The notes beneath the pieces are model-generated. The model searched no databases. It saw only the letters and a list, made by a program, of their open reading frames with translations, and had not been told where the DNA came from. Source: an uncultured Mailhella sp. (GTDB taxonomy: Bacteria; Desulfobacterota; Desulfovibrionia; Desulfovibrionales; Desulfovibrionaceae). Taken from it: a DNA stretch of 64,000 nucleotides. Positions within the stretch are counted from its first letter, which is position 1. The number at the start of each line of letters is the position of its first letter. Both the position numbers and the translations under genes were made by a program. Positions 45,197 through 53,280 of this stretch are shown here, one piece after another. The stretch covers positions 1,487,137-1,551,136 of the forward strand of contig NZ_OZ007001.1 in assembly GCF_963931295.1 (NCBI RefSeq). Reading direction: 5' to 3'.

Positions 45197-45802
45197 ATGG
45201 GAAAAACATACGGATACATCCGCGTATCCAGCACGGATCAGAACGAAAGCCGCCAGTACCTGGCCATGCAGAAACGGGATATTCCCAAAAAGCACATCTT
45301 CATCGACAAGGTGTCGGGCAAGGACTTTCAGCGACCGCAGTACCTCGCCATGCTCCGACGCCTGAAGCCCGGCGATCAGATATGCATCACCAGCATCGAC
45401 CGGCTGGGACGCAACTACAAGGAAATCCAGCAGCAGTGGCATGTGCTCACCAAGGAAATGAAAGTGGACATTCTCGTGTTCGACATGCCTCTGCTCGACA
45501 CCCGCAGGGACAAGGATCTGCTCGGCACCTTCATTGCCGATCTTGTGCTTCAGGTACTGTCGTTCGTGGCGCAGAACGAACGGGAAAACATACGCCGCCG
45601 TCAGGCGGAAGGCATTGCCGCGGCGAAAATCAGCGGCACGCGCTTCGGTCGGGAGCCGAGTCCGCTGCCTTCCGGCTTTCCGCGGGTGTTCGCCCAGTGG
45701 AAAAACGGTGAAATCAACACGTCCGAAGCGGCGAGGCGCTGCGGCATGGCCCGCTCCAGCTTCCGCTACCGGGCCAGAACGTACATGAAGAACACCTCGT
45801 AA
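45197..45802 (+). CDS. Serine recombinase (resolvase/invertase family)
   Basis: This 201-residue small serine recombinase would exchange DNA at two short sites. The catalytic serine is in YGYIRVSSTDQNESRQ (about residue 11), followed by ICITSIDRLGRNYKEI and the arginine motif NERENIRRRQAEGIAAAK. A C-terminal helix-turn-helix (TSEAARRCGMARSSFRYR) binds the site. Length fits Tn3-type resolvases and DNA invertases. It starts about 1.5 kb after tmRNA, a common integration spot, beside inverted repeats at 45809-45910, and no transposase is seen. The role as resolvase or invertase is open. Confidence 0.88.
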   Translation: MGKTYGYIRVSSTDQNESRQYLAMQKRDIPKKHIFIDKVSGKDFQRPQYLAMLRRLKPGDQICITSIDRLGRNYKEIQQQWHVLTKEMKVDILVFDMPLLDTRRDKDLLGTFIADLVLQVLSFVAQNERENIRRRQAEGIAAAKISGTRFGREPSPLPSGFPRVFAQWKNGEINTSEAARRCGMARSSFRYRARTYMKNTS

Positions 45803-45808
45803 CAGAAC

Positions 45809-45858
45809 GGCATGGCGTGCCTTCCGGCGGCAACGCAACAAGGAACGTACGCCATGCC
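45809..45858. repeat. Inverted repeat after the recombinase gene, inner pair 1
   Basis: GGCATGGCGT (45809-45818) and ACGCCATGCC (45849-45858) are perfect ten-base arms thirty bases apart, directly after the recombinase stop. Confidence 0.65.
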
Positions 45859-45861
45859 TCA

Positions 45862-45910
45862 ACGCGCAGACGCCGGTGCAGAAAATTCTCCGACTGCGGC
45901 GTCTGCGCGT
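45862..45910. repeat. Inverted repeat after the recombinase gene, pair 2
   Basis: ACGCGCAGACGCCG (45862-45875) and CGGCGTCTGCGCGT (45897-45910) are perfect 14-base arms with a 21-base loop. It follows pair 1 after three bases. It has no T run, so it is not an obvious terminator; it could be a recombination site or a hairpin. Confidence 0.7.
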
Positions 45911-46022
45911 CGAGCCAAAGAAAACGAGTTTGTACCGCACATTTTACCGGGCACACCCCGGCCCGGCTATGGTCATGCGGACGGCTCCATGCTAAAAGAG
46001 GCAAGACTGCAGGAGTGAAGCC

Positions 46023-46454
46023 ATGAAATTCTTTACCAAGAGCCGCTATGCCCTCCGTGTGATGATAGAACTTGCCCGGCGTCCGCACAACGACAACACG
46101 CCGCTCAAGTCCATCGCGCAGTCGCAGCACATCAGTCTCAAATATCTTGAACAGGTCATTGCGCCCCTGAGCCGGGCCGGACTGGTCAAGAGCGAACGCG
46201 GCAGTCAGGGCGGATACCGGCTGGCCATGCCGCCCGAAAACTGCACGGCGGGCGACATTCTGCGCGCCGTGGAAGGCAGCCTCGCGCCCGTGGACTGCCT
46301 CGATCCGGAAGCCGAAGCCTGCAACTTTCAGAAAAGATGCGCCTCGCTGCGCTTCTGGAGCGGCCTTGGCGACTGCATCGAACGCTACGCCGACAGCGTC
46401 ACGCTGCGCGATCTCGCCGCTCTGCCCGGCGAATGCTGTCCTCCCGGTCTCTGA
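46023..46454 (+). CDS. Rrf2-family transcription regulator
   Basis: This 143-residue Rrf2 regulator starts MKFFTKSRYALRVMIELARR, with the winged helix in LKSIAQSQHISLKYLEQVIAPLSRAGLV. The three cysteines Cys92, Cys100 and Cys106 (VDCLDPEAEACNFQKRC) are placed as in IscR-type proteins, so it may bind an iron-sulfur cluster. The start follows AGGAGTGAAGCC. It lies 41 bases before the DUF4037 gene, which it may control, and downstream of the recombinase. Confidence 0.9.
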   Translation: MKFFTKSRYALRVMIELARRPHNDNTPLKSIAQSQHISLKYLEQVIAPLSRAGLVKSERGSQGGYRLAMPPENCTAGDILRAVEGSLAPVDCLDPEAEACNFQKRCASLRFWSGLGDCIERYADSVTLRDLAALPGECCPPGL

Positions 46455-46495
46455 CGCCTTCCTGCCCGTTCAACCTTCTGCCTTCGAGGTTTTTC

Positions 46496-47440
46496 ATGCC
46501 ATTCAACGGACTCGCTCTTTCCCGACTTTTCTTTGAAGCCTCACTGCCCCTGCTCAGGGAACGCATTCCCGACATCATGACGCGCTCCGCCGCCGGCCTT
46601 GTCGGCGAAGGCTCGGAATGCCTCGGCCTGGACGACGACATTTCCCGCGATCACGACTGGGGCCCCGCCTTCTGCCTGTGGGTGCCGGACGATCTGCTCC
46701 GCGCGGAACTCACTCGCGTGGAGAGCGCCATAGCGTCGCTCCCCGCCTCATTCCAGGGCTTTCCCACGCGCATGGCCAGAGAGAGGCGCATGGGCAGAAC
46801 CGGGCCGCTGCCGCTCAAGGGCTTCTACCGCCGCTTTCTGGGCATGGATCGCGCGCCTGAGACCTGGCGCGCATGGATGGCCGTTCCCGAATATCACCTC
46901 TGTTCCTGCACCAACGGCGACGTATTCCTGGACGAAGGCGGAGAATTTTCAGCCGTGCGCGAGGCTCTGCTCAAGTACTATCCCGACGACGTGCGCCGCA
47001 AGAAAATAGCCGCCCGCTGCATGATAATGGCGCAGGCCGGTCAGTACAATATGCCCCGCAGCCTCCAGCGCGGCAATTCCATGGCCGCCATGCTTGCCGC
47101 CGCGCGCTTTGCCGAGGCCGCGCTGTCCATGGCCTTTCTGCTCAACCGCCGCTACATGCCCTTCTACAAGTGGGCCGGACGCCTGGCCGAAACCCTGCCC
47201 GTGCTCGGTCAGCAGACGGCGTCCACGGTCAAAATTCTGGCGCGCACGCCCTGGGATTCCCAAAGCCTCGGAGCCGAAGCCTCGGAAGCCGTCGAAAAGC
47301 TGTGCGATCTCGTGGCTGCGGAACTTCGCCGTCAGGCGCTGTGCGACATTCAGGGCAACTGGCTGTGGCAGGCCGGGCCTCTCGTGCAGCGCGGCGTCAA
47401 GGATCCCGAACTGCGCGCCCGCAACGTCATGGAGGACTGA
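46496..47440 (+). CDS. DUF4037 nucleotidyltransferase-like protein
   Basis: This 314-residue protein has an N-terminal nucleotidyltransferase-like motif. GEGSECLGLDDDISRDHDWG (residues about 38-57) gives a Gly-Ser followed by the acidic Asp-x-Asp pair typical of the fold. The rest is alpha-helical. GAGG lies eight bases before the start. Its stop overlaps the TPR gene start (TGATG). DUF4037 and DUF4125 genes are known as neighbours in several bacteria, and here a TPR gene lies between. Function is unknown. Confidence 0.8.
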   Translation: MPFNGLALSRLFFEASLPLLRERIPDIMTRSAAGLVGEGSECLGLDDDISRDHDWGPAFCLWVPDDLLRAELTRVESAIASLPASFQGFPTRMARERRMGRTGPLPLKGFYRRFLGMDRAPETWRAWMAVPEYHLCSCTNGDVFLDEGGEFSAVREALLKYYPDDVRRKKIAARCMIMAQAGQYNMPRSLQRGNSMAAMLAAARFAEAALSMAFLLNRRYMPFYKWAGRLAETLPVLGQQTASTVKILARTPWDSQSLGAEASEAVEKLCDLVAAELRRQALCDIQGNWLWQAGPLVQRGVKDPELRARNVMED

Positions 47441-48231
47441 TGGAAGACTTTCGTTCCGCGCTCAATGCGGCCAGAACACTCCCGGACGCGCAGGCCGAAG
47501 AGGCGCTGCGCACTCTTCTGAAACAATACCCCGATCTTTCGCCGGAAGACGAAGGGAATCTCCGCTACACGCTGGGCGTTGTTCTGTTTCATCAGGGCAG
47601 GGCCGATGAGGCGGCACACGAAACCGAGCAGGCCTGCCGTCTGCTGGAACACGCTCCCGGAGCTGCAAGGGCCCTGGCGCTGACGGCCCTTGCCCGCATG
47701 AAGCTCGCCTGCCGCGACGCATCCGGAAGCGTGAACGTCGGCAGAACCGCCCTGGCGCTTCTGCGCCAGAGCCTCGGGCCGGACGATCCGCGCCTGGCGC
47801 CTTCGCTGTTCGCCCTCTCCTTCGGCGAATACGAAAGCAGAAACTTTGCCGAAGCCGAAGCCCTCTGCCTTGAAGCCAGAGCCCTCTGGGAAAAGCAGAA
47901 AGGGCCGGAAAGTCTGGAAGTGTCCACCTGTCTGAACAATCTCGGCCGCATCTGTGAGGAAACGGGGCGGCCGGACGAAGGCATTGCGCTTCACCGCGCG
48001 GCGCTCGACATACGCCGCAGGGTGCTGAGCGATCACCCGGAAACCGCCTTTTCCATGGGCAACCTCGGCACGGCGCTCGCCTCGGCGGGCAGGTGGCGCG
48101 AGGCCGCCGACATGCTGGAACAGGCCATTGCCTGCTATGCCCGCTGCGGGCACACGGGCGGCAACGATATTGAGGGCTACCGCCGCAATCTGGAAGTATG
48201 CAGAAGCGCGCTGGCCCGGGAAAATGACTGA
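47440..48231 (+). CDS. TPR-repeat protein
   Basis: This 263-residue protein is largely tetratricopeptide repeats, with units such as RYTLGVVLFHQGRADEAAHE, CLNNLGRICEETGRPDEGI and FSMGNLGTALASAGRWREA. It lacks a signal peptide and is probably a cytoplasmic scaffold. It starts in the DUF4037 stop (one-base overlap), and 11 bases separate it from DUF4125, so the three are one unit. Confidence 0.82.
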   Translation: MEDFRSALNAARTLPDAQAEEALRTLLKQYPDLSPEDEGNLRYTLGVVLFHQGRADEAAHETEQACRLLEHAPGAARALALTALARMKLACRDASGSVNVGRTALALLRQSLGPDDPRLAPSLFALSFGEYESRNFAEAEALCLEARALWEKQKGPESLEVSTCLNNLGRICEETGRPDEGIALHRAALDIRRRVLSDHPETAFSMGNLGTALASAGRWREAADMLEQAIACYARCGHTGGNDIEGYRRNLEVCRSALAREND

Positions 48232-48242
48232 GGAGATGTCTC

Positions 48243-48806
48243 ATGAATACCGAAGCAGAAAAAAAGGAAGAGCTCATCAAGGAAATCGTGGAACGGGAGC
48301 TGGCCATGTTTCTCGCCACGCCCAACGAAGGCGGCACCAGCGAATGCCAGACCAGACCGCAGTCCTTCCGCATGATGCGCCGCATGAATCACTGCACGCA
48401 CGATACGGCCACGCTGGAGTCCTACCTGGACGATCTGAAGAATGCTGCCGCCGAGGGCAGAAACTTCATGATTGAAAAATACGCCCGCCTGGACAACCGT
48501 CTGCCTCCGCTTTCCCACAATCCGCTTCTGGACAAGATTGCCGACGCCGAATGCGCATTCCTGCGCGAGGCTTCGGCGCACTATCCGCACGCCATCAAGA
48601 CGAACGGCGAACAGGCCTTCCGCGCCTACTGCCGCTGCGAACTGGAAACCCTCTCCGACCGCACGCTGCAGCTGTACGCCGACGAAGTGGACCGTGCCGT
48701 GAAGGAAGGACGCAACCTTGCCGAAGAGCGCTACGACGACCTGTGGCGCATGCTCGGCGAAGGCTCCCTGGCCGCCTACGACGCCAAGCTCGCCGCCAGG
48801 AGCTGA
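48243..48806 (+). CDS. DUF4125-family protein
   Basis: This 187-residue protein of the DUF4125 family starts with EKKEELIKEIVERELAMFLAT and later SFRMMRRMNHCTHDTATLESYL and GRNFMIEKYARLD. No membrane segment is seen. TGAGGAGATG gives a ribosome site before the ATG. It is the last gene of the cassette, and its function is unknown. Confidence 0.75.
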   Translation: MNTEAEKKEELIKEIVERELAMFLATPNEGGTSECQTRPQSFRMMRRMNHCTHDTATLESYLDDLKNAAAEGRNFMIEKYARLDNRLPPLSHNPLLDKIADAECAFLREASAHYPHAIKTNGEQAFRAYCRCELETLSDRTLQLYADEVDRAVKEGRNLAEERYDDLWRMLGEGSLAAYDAKLAARS

Positions 48807-48884
48807 ACATTGCAGCGATTGCCCGAGTGACGGAACTTTTGCACCCGGCCCGACAGGGCGGCGCTTGTCTGCCGGGCCGACAAC

Positions 48885-48931
48885 ACACGGAAAGCCTGCG
48901 CGGTCGCATGGACGGCGCAGGCTTTCCGTGT
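48885..48931. terminator. Strong hairpin between DUF4125 and tmk
   Basis: ACACGGAAAGCCTGCGC (48885-48901) and GCGCAGGCTTTCCGTGT (48915-48931) form a perfect 17-base stem between convergent genes. T runs are short. A second weaker hairpin (CCCGGCCCGACA near 48844) precedes it. Confidence 0.65.
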
Positions 48932-48972
48932 TCTGAACGCGTGTGAAGGCGAAGACGCTTTCCGGCGGCGGA

Positions 48973-49596
48973 TCAGTCGAGATTCAGTGCTGCAACGGCC
49001 GCCTTCAGAAGTTCTTCCGGGCTCCGGCGCGCGTCGAGCACGCAGAAGCGCTCGGGCCAGCGGACGGCGCGGGCGAGAAAGCCTTGCCGGATGCGCTGAT
49101 GAAACGCCAGCTCCTCCGCTTCAAAGCGGCCTTCGCTGGTGCTGAGTCCTTCGCGGCCGTTGCGGGCCCGCGCTCGTTTCAAGCCTTCTTCCACGGGCAG
49201 ATCGAGCAGCAGCGTGCGCTCCGGCCAGAGGCCGCCCGTGGCGTGATCGTTGAGTTCCTGAAGCCTGTCCGCGTCCATGCCGCGGCCGTAGCCCTGATAG
49301 GCAATGGTGGAATCGGCATAGCGGTCGCACAGCACCCATTCGCCGCGCTCCAGCGCCGGGCGGATGATCTCGGCCACGTGCTGCGCGCGGTCGGCAAGAA
49401 AGAGAAAGAGTTCGGCCCGGCTGTCCAGCGAACTCGACACGTCGAGCAGCAGCGGACGCAGTCTGGCGCCGAGTCCGCATCCGCCGGGCTCGCGCGTGCG
49501 CACGAACGGCAGACCTCGCTTTTCCAGCTCCTGCACGAGCAGGTTCATGAGCGTGCTCTTTCCTGCGCCCTCTATGCCCTCTAAAGTAACGAACAC
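48973..49596 (-). CDS. tmk: Thymidylate kinase
   Basis: This 207-residue kinase phosphorylates dTMP. The P-loop is LEGIEGAGKSTLM, followed by TREPGG, LCDRYADSTIAYQG, and the LID region with REGLSTSEGRF. The start is the GTG at 49596, with AGGAGG nine bases upstream. It overlaps the preceding HD protein gene by 16 bases on the same strand, so translation is coupled. Confidence 0.93.
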   Translation of the reverse strand: MFVTLEGIEGAGKSTLMNLLVQELEKRGLPFVRTREPGGCGLGARLRPLLLDVSSSLDSRAELFLFLADRAQHVAEIIRPALERGEWVLCDRYADSTIAYQGYGRGMDADRLQELNDHATGGLWPERTLLLDLPVEEGLKRARARNGREGLSTSEGRFEAEELAFHQRIRQGFLARAVRWPERFCVLDARRSPEELLKAAVAALNLD

Positions 49597-50627
49597 TGTC
49601 TTTCCTCCTGGCGGGGTTCCTTCTTTTCCTGCCGCGACGCCTTTGTTTCCGCAGCGGAGGACGGCGTGCGCACGGGACGGCAGACGCTGCGCCCGAGAAG
49701 CGACTGATAAGGGCTCCACGCCATGCCTTCCCCTTCGCCGGGGGCCGGAAGAATGCCGCGGCACTGCGCAAGCTTGGCGTCGATGTTGTCGGCGTAGTGC
49801 AGCACGAACGCCTCGGGCGTGGACGGCTCGCGCGCCGCGCCGAACTCGGGCTCGCCGTGATGGCTTGCAATAAGATGCTTGAAGTGCATGACAAGTTCCG
49901 GCTCAAGCCCCGACTTGCGCAGATACGGCTCAAGCATGACAATGCCCTGCACGATGTGCCCGAGAAGACGCCCCTCGTCGGTGTATTCGGTCACCAGAAC
50001 GCCGCTCATTTCGTCGATCTTGCCTATGTCGTGCAGAAGCGCCGCGGCAAGCAGCGTCTGCCGGTCGAGCTCCGGATAGTGATCGGCCATGAGCATGCAC
50101 AATTCGGCCACGGAGAGCATGTGCTCAAGAAGCCCGCCCATGTAGGCGTGATGCACCGACTTGGCCGCCGGAGCCTTCATGAGCAGCGGACGAATGCGCT
50201 TGTCGGAAAGCACGGAGCGCATGAACTTCTTCCAGGGCTTGTGCGTGAGCACGGCGTCGCAGAGGCGTTCCACGTCCGCCATCATGTCCGCCGCGGGCCT
50301 GCTGCTGGAAACAAGATAGTCCTCCATGGGCAGCGCGGCGCACTCCTCTTCGCTGAGAACGCGCAGCGCCTCCACCGTGAGCTGAAGCTGCTCCCGGTAC
50401 AGGGAAACATGACCTTCCACCCTCACCATCTGTCCTGCCGTCAGCGAGGGCAGGGAAAGGCTGAGCGGACTCCATATCTTGGCTTCCAGCGCGCCGCTGG
50501 CGTCCTTGAGTTCAAGCCTCCAGTACGGTCCGTTGCGGGACTGCTGAAGAGATGCCAGCGACACGAGATACGCGGACGCTATCTCGTCGCCGGCCGACAT
50601 GGCGCTTATCTTCTGATGCTCGGTCAT
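49581..50627 (-). CDS. YhaM-like OB-fold/HD-domain protein (probable 3'-5' exoribonuclease)
   Basis: This 348-residue protein has an N-terminal OB-like segment (SAYLVSLASLQQSRNGPYWRLELKDASG in two parts) and a central HD domain (GGLLEHMLSVAEL and LAAALLHDIGKIDEM, with the later ASHHGEPEFG). That architecture matches YhaM-type nucleases. Its C-terminal tail after about residue 315 is charged, lower in complexity and outside the core. The start at 50627 has GAGG upstream. It is the first gene of the unit with tmk. The nuclease role is inferred from the family. Confidence 0.78.
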   Translation of the reverse strand: MTEHQKISAMSAGDEIASAYLVSLASLQQSRNGPYWRLELKDASGALEAKIWSPLSLSLPSLTAGQMVRVEGHVSLYREQLQLTVEALRVLSEEECAALPMEDYLVSSSRPAADMMADVERLCDAVLTHKPWKKFMRSVLSDKRIRPLLMKAPAAKSVHHAYMGGLLEHMLSVAELCMLMADHYPELDRQTLLAAALLHDIGKIDEMSGVLVTEYTDEGRLLGHIVQGIVMLEPYLRKSGLEPELVMHFKHLIASHHGEPEFGAAREPSTPEAFVLHYADNIDAKLAQCRGILPAPGEGEGMAWSPYQSLLGRSVCRPVRTPSSAAETKASRQEKKEPRQEERQCSLL

Positions 50628-50668
50628 GTTCGCCTCGGAAAATTTGACTTTTGGTTCCCGTTCTATAC

Positions 50669-50705
50669 AAAAAACATGGGAAGAGGCGAAATCGCCCCTC
50701 CCATG
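50669..50705 (-). terminator. Terminator-like hairpin in the leader of the YhaM-like/tmk genes
   Basis: On the minus strand CATGGGAGGGGCGA and TCGCCTCTTCCCATG pair with one bulge, then T6 (A6 at 50669-50674 on the plus strand). It sits 42 bases upstream of the ATG of the HD gene, and no minus-strand gene lies between it and surE. It could be an attenuator, or a stop for an unseen small RNA. Confidence 0.6.
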
Positions 50706-50781
50706 ACATGTTCCTTTCTTTCCAGTATATGGCGCGGCAAGGCTTGTCAAAGGTTTCGGCCGCGCCGCGGAGATGTTCCCC

Positions 50782-51573
50782 ATGCGCGTACTCATCAGCA
50801 ACGACGACGGCATCTACAGCCGCAACCTGCACCTTCTCTACTCCGCCCTGCGCCGCGCAGGCCACGACGTGAGGGCCGTGGCCCCCGCCGAACAGCATTC
50901 CGGCGCGGGCTGCTGCCTCACGGTGCATGATCCCATTCTTACGAAGCGGGTCCGCCTCACCCTCGAAGGCGGCGAACGCTTTGAAGGCACGGCCGTTTCC
51001 GGCACCCCGGCCGACTGCGTCATTCTCGCGCTGCGCGGCCTCATGCCCGATTTTCGGCCCGACATCGTAATTTCCGGCATCAACTTCGGGCCCAACGCCG
51101 GACAGGACGTCTTTTTCTCCGGCACGGTGGGCGCGGCCATTCAGGCGGCCATGTACGGACTGCCCTCGCTGGCGGTTTCCCACTGCTCGCACGACGGAGC
51201 CACCGAAGCGCATGCCGATCTCGCCGTGCGCCTCGCCGCGGCCCTCGACTGGGAACATCTGCCCCGTCACCGCGTATACAATCTCAACCTGCCCGACTGC
51301 CCGGCGGAAGAGATCCGCGGACTCAAGGTGTGCAGACACAGCACCGACTGGGCCTGCCTCGATTCCTACGAACGCCGCTTCTCGCCCGCAGGCAGGGAAT
51401 ATTTCTGGATGAAGGATCCCTTCCAGCACTTCCTTCTTGAAGACGAAGGCACCGACAAAAGCTGGCTGCACCAGGGCTGGGCCACGCTCTCTCCCCTGAA
51501 CATCGATCTCAACGACGAAGCCGCCGCAAAAAAGCTCAACGAAAACAGTCTGTGGGAGTCCGTGCGTCCGTAA
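50782..51573 (+). CDS. surE: 5'-nucleotidase/polyphosphatase SurE
   Basis: This 263-residue metal-dependent phosphatase acts on nucleoside 5'-monophosphates. It begins MRVLISNDDGIYS with the metal-binding Asp pair, then VAPAEQHSGAGCCLT, SGTPADCVILAL, ISGINFGPNAGQDVFFSGTVG and EYFWM. The ATG at 50782 is preferred over 50773 because GGAG (50769-50772) is then nine bases upstream. Confidence 0.94.
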   Translation: MRVLISNDDGIYSRNLHLLYSALRRAGHDVRAVAPAEQHSGAGCCLTVHDPILTKRVRLTLEGGERFEGTAVSGTPADCVILALRGLMPDFRPDIVISGINFGPNAGQDVFFSGTVGAAIQAAMYGLPSLAVSHCSHDGATEAHADLAVRLAAALDWEHLPRHRVYNLNLPDCPAEEIRGLKVCRHSTDWACLDSYERRFSPAGREYFWMKDPFQHFLLEDEGTDKSWLHQGWATLSPLNIDLNDEAAAKKLNENSLWESVRP

Positions 51574-51715
51574 AAGCAGGAGAGAGAGACGTTCTTTTCG
51601 GCGTTATCCCTTGCGAAAAATCCTCACTGCGGATACAAAAGAAACAAAGAAAGAGGAGAGGATTCCTTTATTGTTCATGCCTCTCCAAGATACTGACGCT
51701 CCCCGGAGGGAAGCC

Positions 51716-52639
51716 ATGCCTATCACCACTCCCAAAGAGATGTTTGCCCGCGCCTACAAGGAAGGGTATGCCATCGGCGCTTTCAACGTCAACAACATGG
51801 AAATCATTCAGGGCATCATGCAGGCCGGCGCGGAAGAGCGCTCGCCGCTGATCCTTCAGGTTTCCGCCGGCGCCCGCAAGTATGCCGGTCAGGTGTACAT
51901 CATGAAACTGGTGGAAGCCGCCCTTGCCGAATCCGATCTCCCGGTGGTGGTGCATCTCGATCACGGCCCCGACTTTGAACTGTGCAAGGCCTGCATCGAC
52001 GGCGGCTTCAGCTCCGTCATGATCGACGGCTCGCACCTGCCCTTCGAGGAAAACATCGCCGTCACGAAGCAGGTGGTGGACTACGCCCACGACCGCGGCG
52101 TGTGGGTGGAAGCCGAACTCGGTCAGCTCGCCGGCGTGGAAGAACACGTTTCCGCCGAAAAGAGCATCTACACCGATCCCGATCAGGCCGTGGAATTCGT
52201 CCAGCGCTCCGGCTGCGACTCTCTGGCCATCGCCATCGGCACGAGTCACGGCGCGTACAAGTTCAAGGGCGAAGCCAAGCTCGACTTCGAACGCCTCGAC
52301 AAGATTTCTTCCATGATGCCCGGCTATCCGCTGGTGCTGCACGGCGCTTCCAGCGTGCCGCAGGAATTCGTGGAAATGGCCAACCAGTACGGCGGCAAGC
52401 TCGGCGACGCCAAGGGCGTGCCCGAAGAGATGCTGCGCAAGGCCGCCAAGTCCGGCGTGTGCAAGATCAACATCGACTCCGACATCCGCCTCGCCATGAC
52501 CGCCAACATCCGCAAGTACATGGCCGAACATCCCGAAGCCTTCGATCCGCGCGCCTACCTCAAGCCCGCCCGCGAAGCCGTCAAGAACATGGTGCAGCGC
52601 AAGATCCGCAACGTGCTCGGCAGCTCCAACAAAATCTGA
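51716..52639 (+). CDS. fba: Class II fructose-bisphosphate aldolase
   Basis: This 307-residue zinc-dependent aldolase acts in glycolysis and gluconeogenesis. Motifs are ITTPKEMFARAYKEGYAIGAF, VVVHLDHGPDFELCKACIDG and SSVMIDGSHLPFEEN (metal and substrate residues), GTSHGAYKF, VLHGASSVP and KINIDSDIR. The start at 51716 follows GGAGGG. The longer upstream frame is not needed. Tagatose-bisphosphate aldolases are close relatives, so substrate is inferred from the common housekeeping role. Confidence 0.93.
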   Translation: MPITTPKEMFARAYKEGYAIGAFNVNNMEIIQGIMQAGAEERSPLILQVSAGARKYAGQVYIMKLVEAALAESDLPVVVHLDHGPDFELCKACIDGGFSSVMIDGSHLPFEENIAVTKQVVDYAHDRGVWVEAELGQLAGVEEHVSAEKSIYTDPDQAVEFVQRSGCDSLAIAIGTSHGAYKFKGEAKLDFERLDKISSMMPGYPLVLHGASSVPQEFVEMANQYGGKLGDAKGVPEEMLRKAAKSGVCKINIDSDIRLAMTANIRKYMAEHPEAFDPRAYLKPAREAVKNMVQRKIRNVLGSSNKI

Positions 52640-52692
52640 TTCTCCGGCCGCTCCTCCGGGCAGCCAATTCCGAAGGCGCAGCCTTCCTCCAC

Positions 52693-52728
52693 GGCAGACC
52701 GTGTTTCGCGGTCTGCCTGTTTTTTTTC
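52693..52728 (+). terminator. Terminator of fba
   Basis: GGCAGACCG (52693-52701) pairs with CGGTCTGCC (52709-52717), then TG and T8. It lies 54 bases after the stop. Confidence 0.92.
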
Positions 52729-53280
52729 TCTGGTTCAGATTCAGGCGTCGCCCCCCTGACGCAAACGAAAGGACGCGGCCCGTCCGGCGCGCCCTTTCTC
52801 CCCTCCCCCCCAAAAAAAACGCAAAGCCGCGAAATGCGCCCCGACGGCCTGCACCGCCTCACGTGCTCTTTCCCGCGCTTCCCCGAAACGCACGGCAAGC
52901 TCTCCCACCCCACTTTTCCACGCGCAGGCGCTCACCCGGAGCCTCCAGCACCGGCCCTGCATCAAAGCCGCCCTCTTCCGCGCGCAGGCGCCCGCTCCCT
53001 GCCCGCCCTTTCGTTTCGCGCTCCTCTTTTTGCAGCAAAGCCGCCCGGATACCGATTCGCGCCCGCGCTCTTTCCCGCGCCGCTCCGTCCGTTCCGCGCC
53101 TTCGCTTCGCGTCCTCAGCATAAAACCTGCTGATAACCAGCCATTGAAAATTAATATTTTTCTTTTTTTTCCTGCTCTCCTATTTTCTGGAATAGACGTT
53201 CAGAAAAGTTGACGGCCCGTAGCAAGCGGATTTCCCCGCCGTCCAGCGCGCAAAAATCACGTATCGCCAAAGGAGAGCGT
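52729..53280. other. Long C-rich spacer with an AT-rich promoter end
   Basis: No gene is supported. The part to about 53110 is strongly C-rich on this strand and holds two nearby copies of CGCGCAGGCGC (about 52920 and 52980). The last 150 bases turn AT-rich (ATTGAAAATTAATATTTTTC) and probably contain the promoter of the first reductase gene. Confidence 0.5.
52804..52880 (+). repeat. Dispersed repeat copy 1
   Basis: The segment CCGCGAAATGCGCCCCGACG and flanks recurs, with a few changes and small gaps, at 62112-62193. Both lie in spacers beside the reductase/LysR genes. Confidence 0.6.

Noticed and set aside
43695..45910. A tmRNA attachment-site duplication
   Set aside because: I looked for a second copy of the tmRNA 3' end (GTTCGACTCTCC...CTCCACCA) downstream and saw none in the window.
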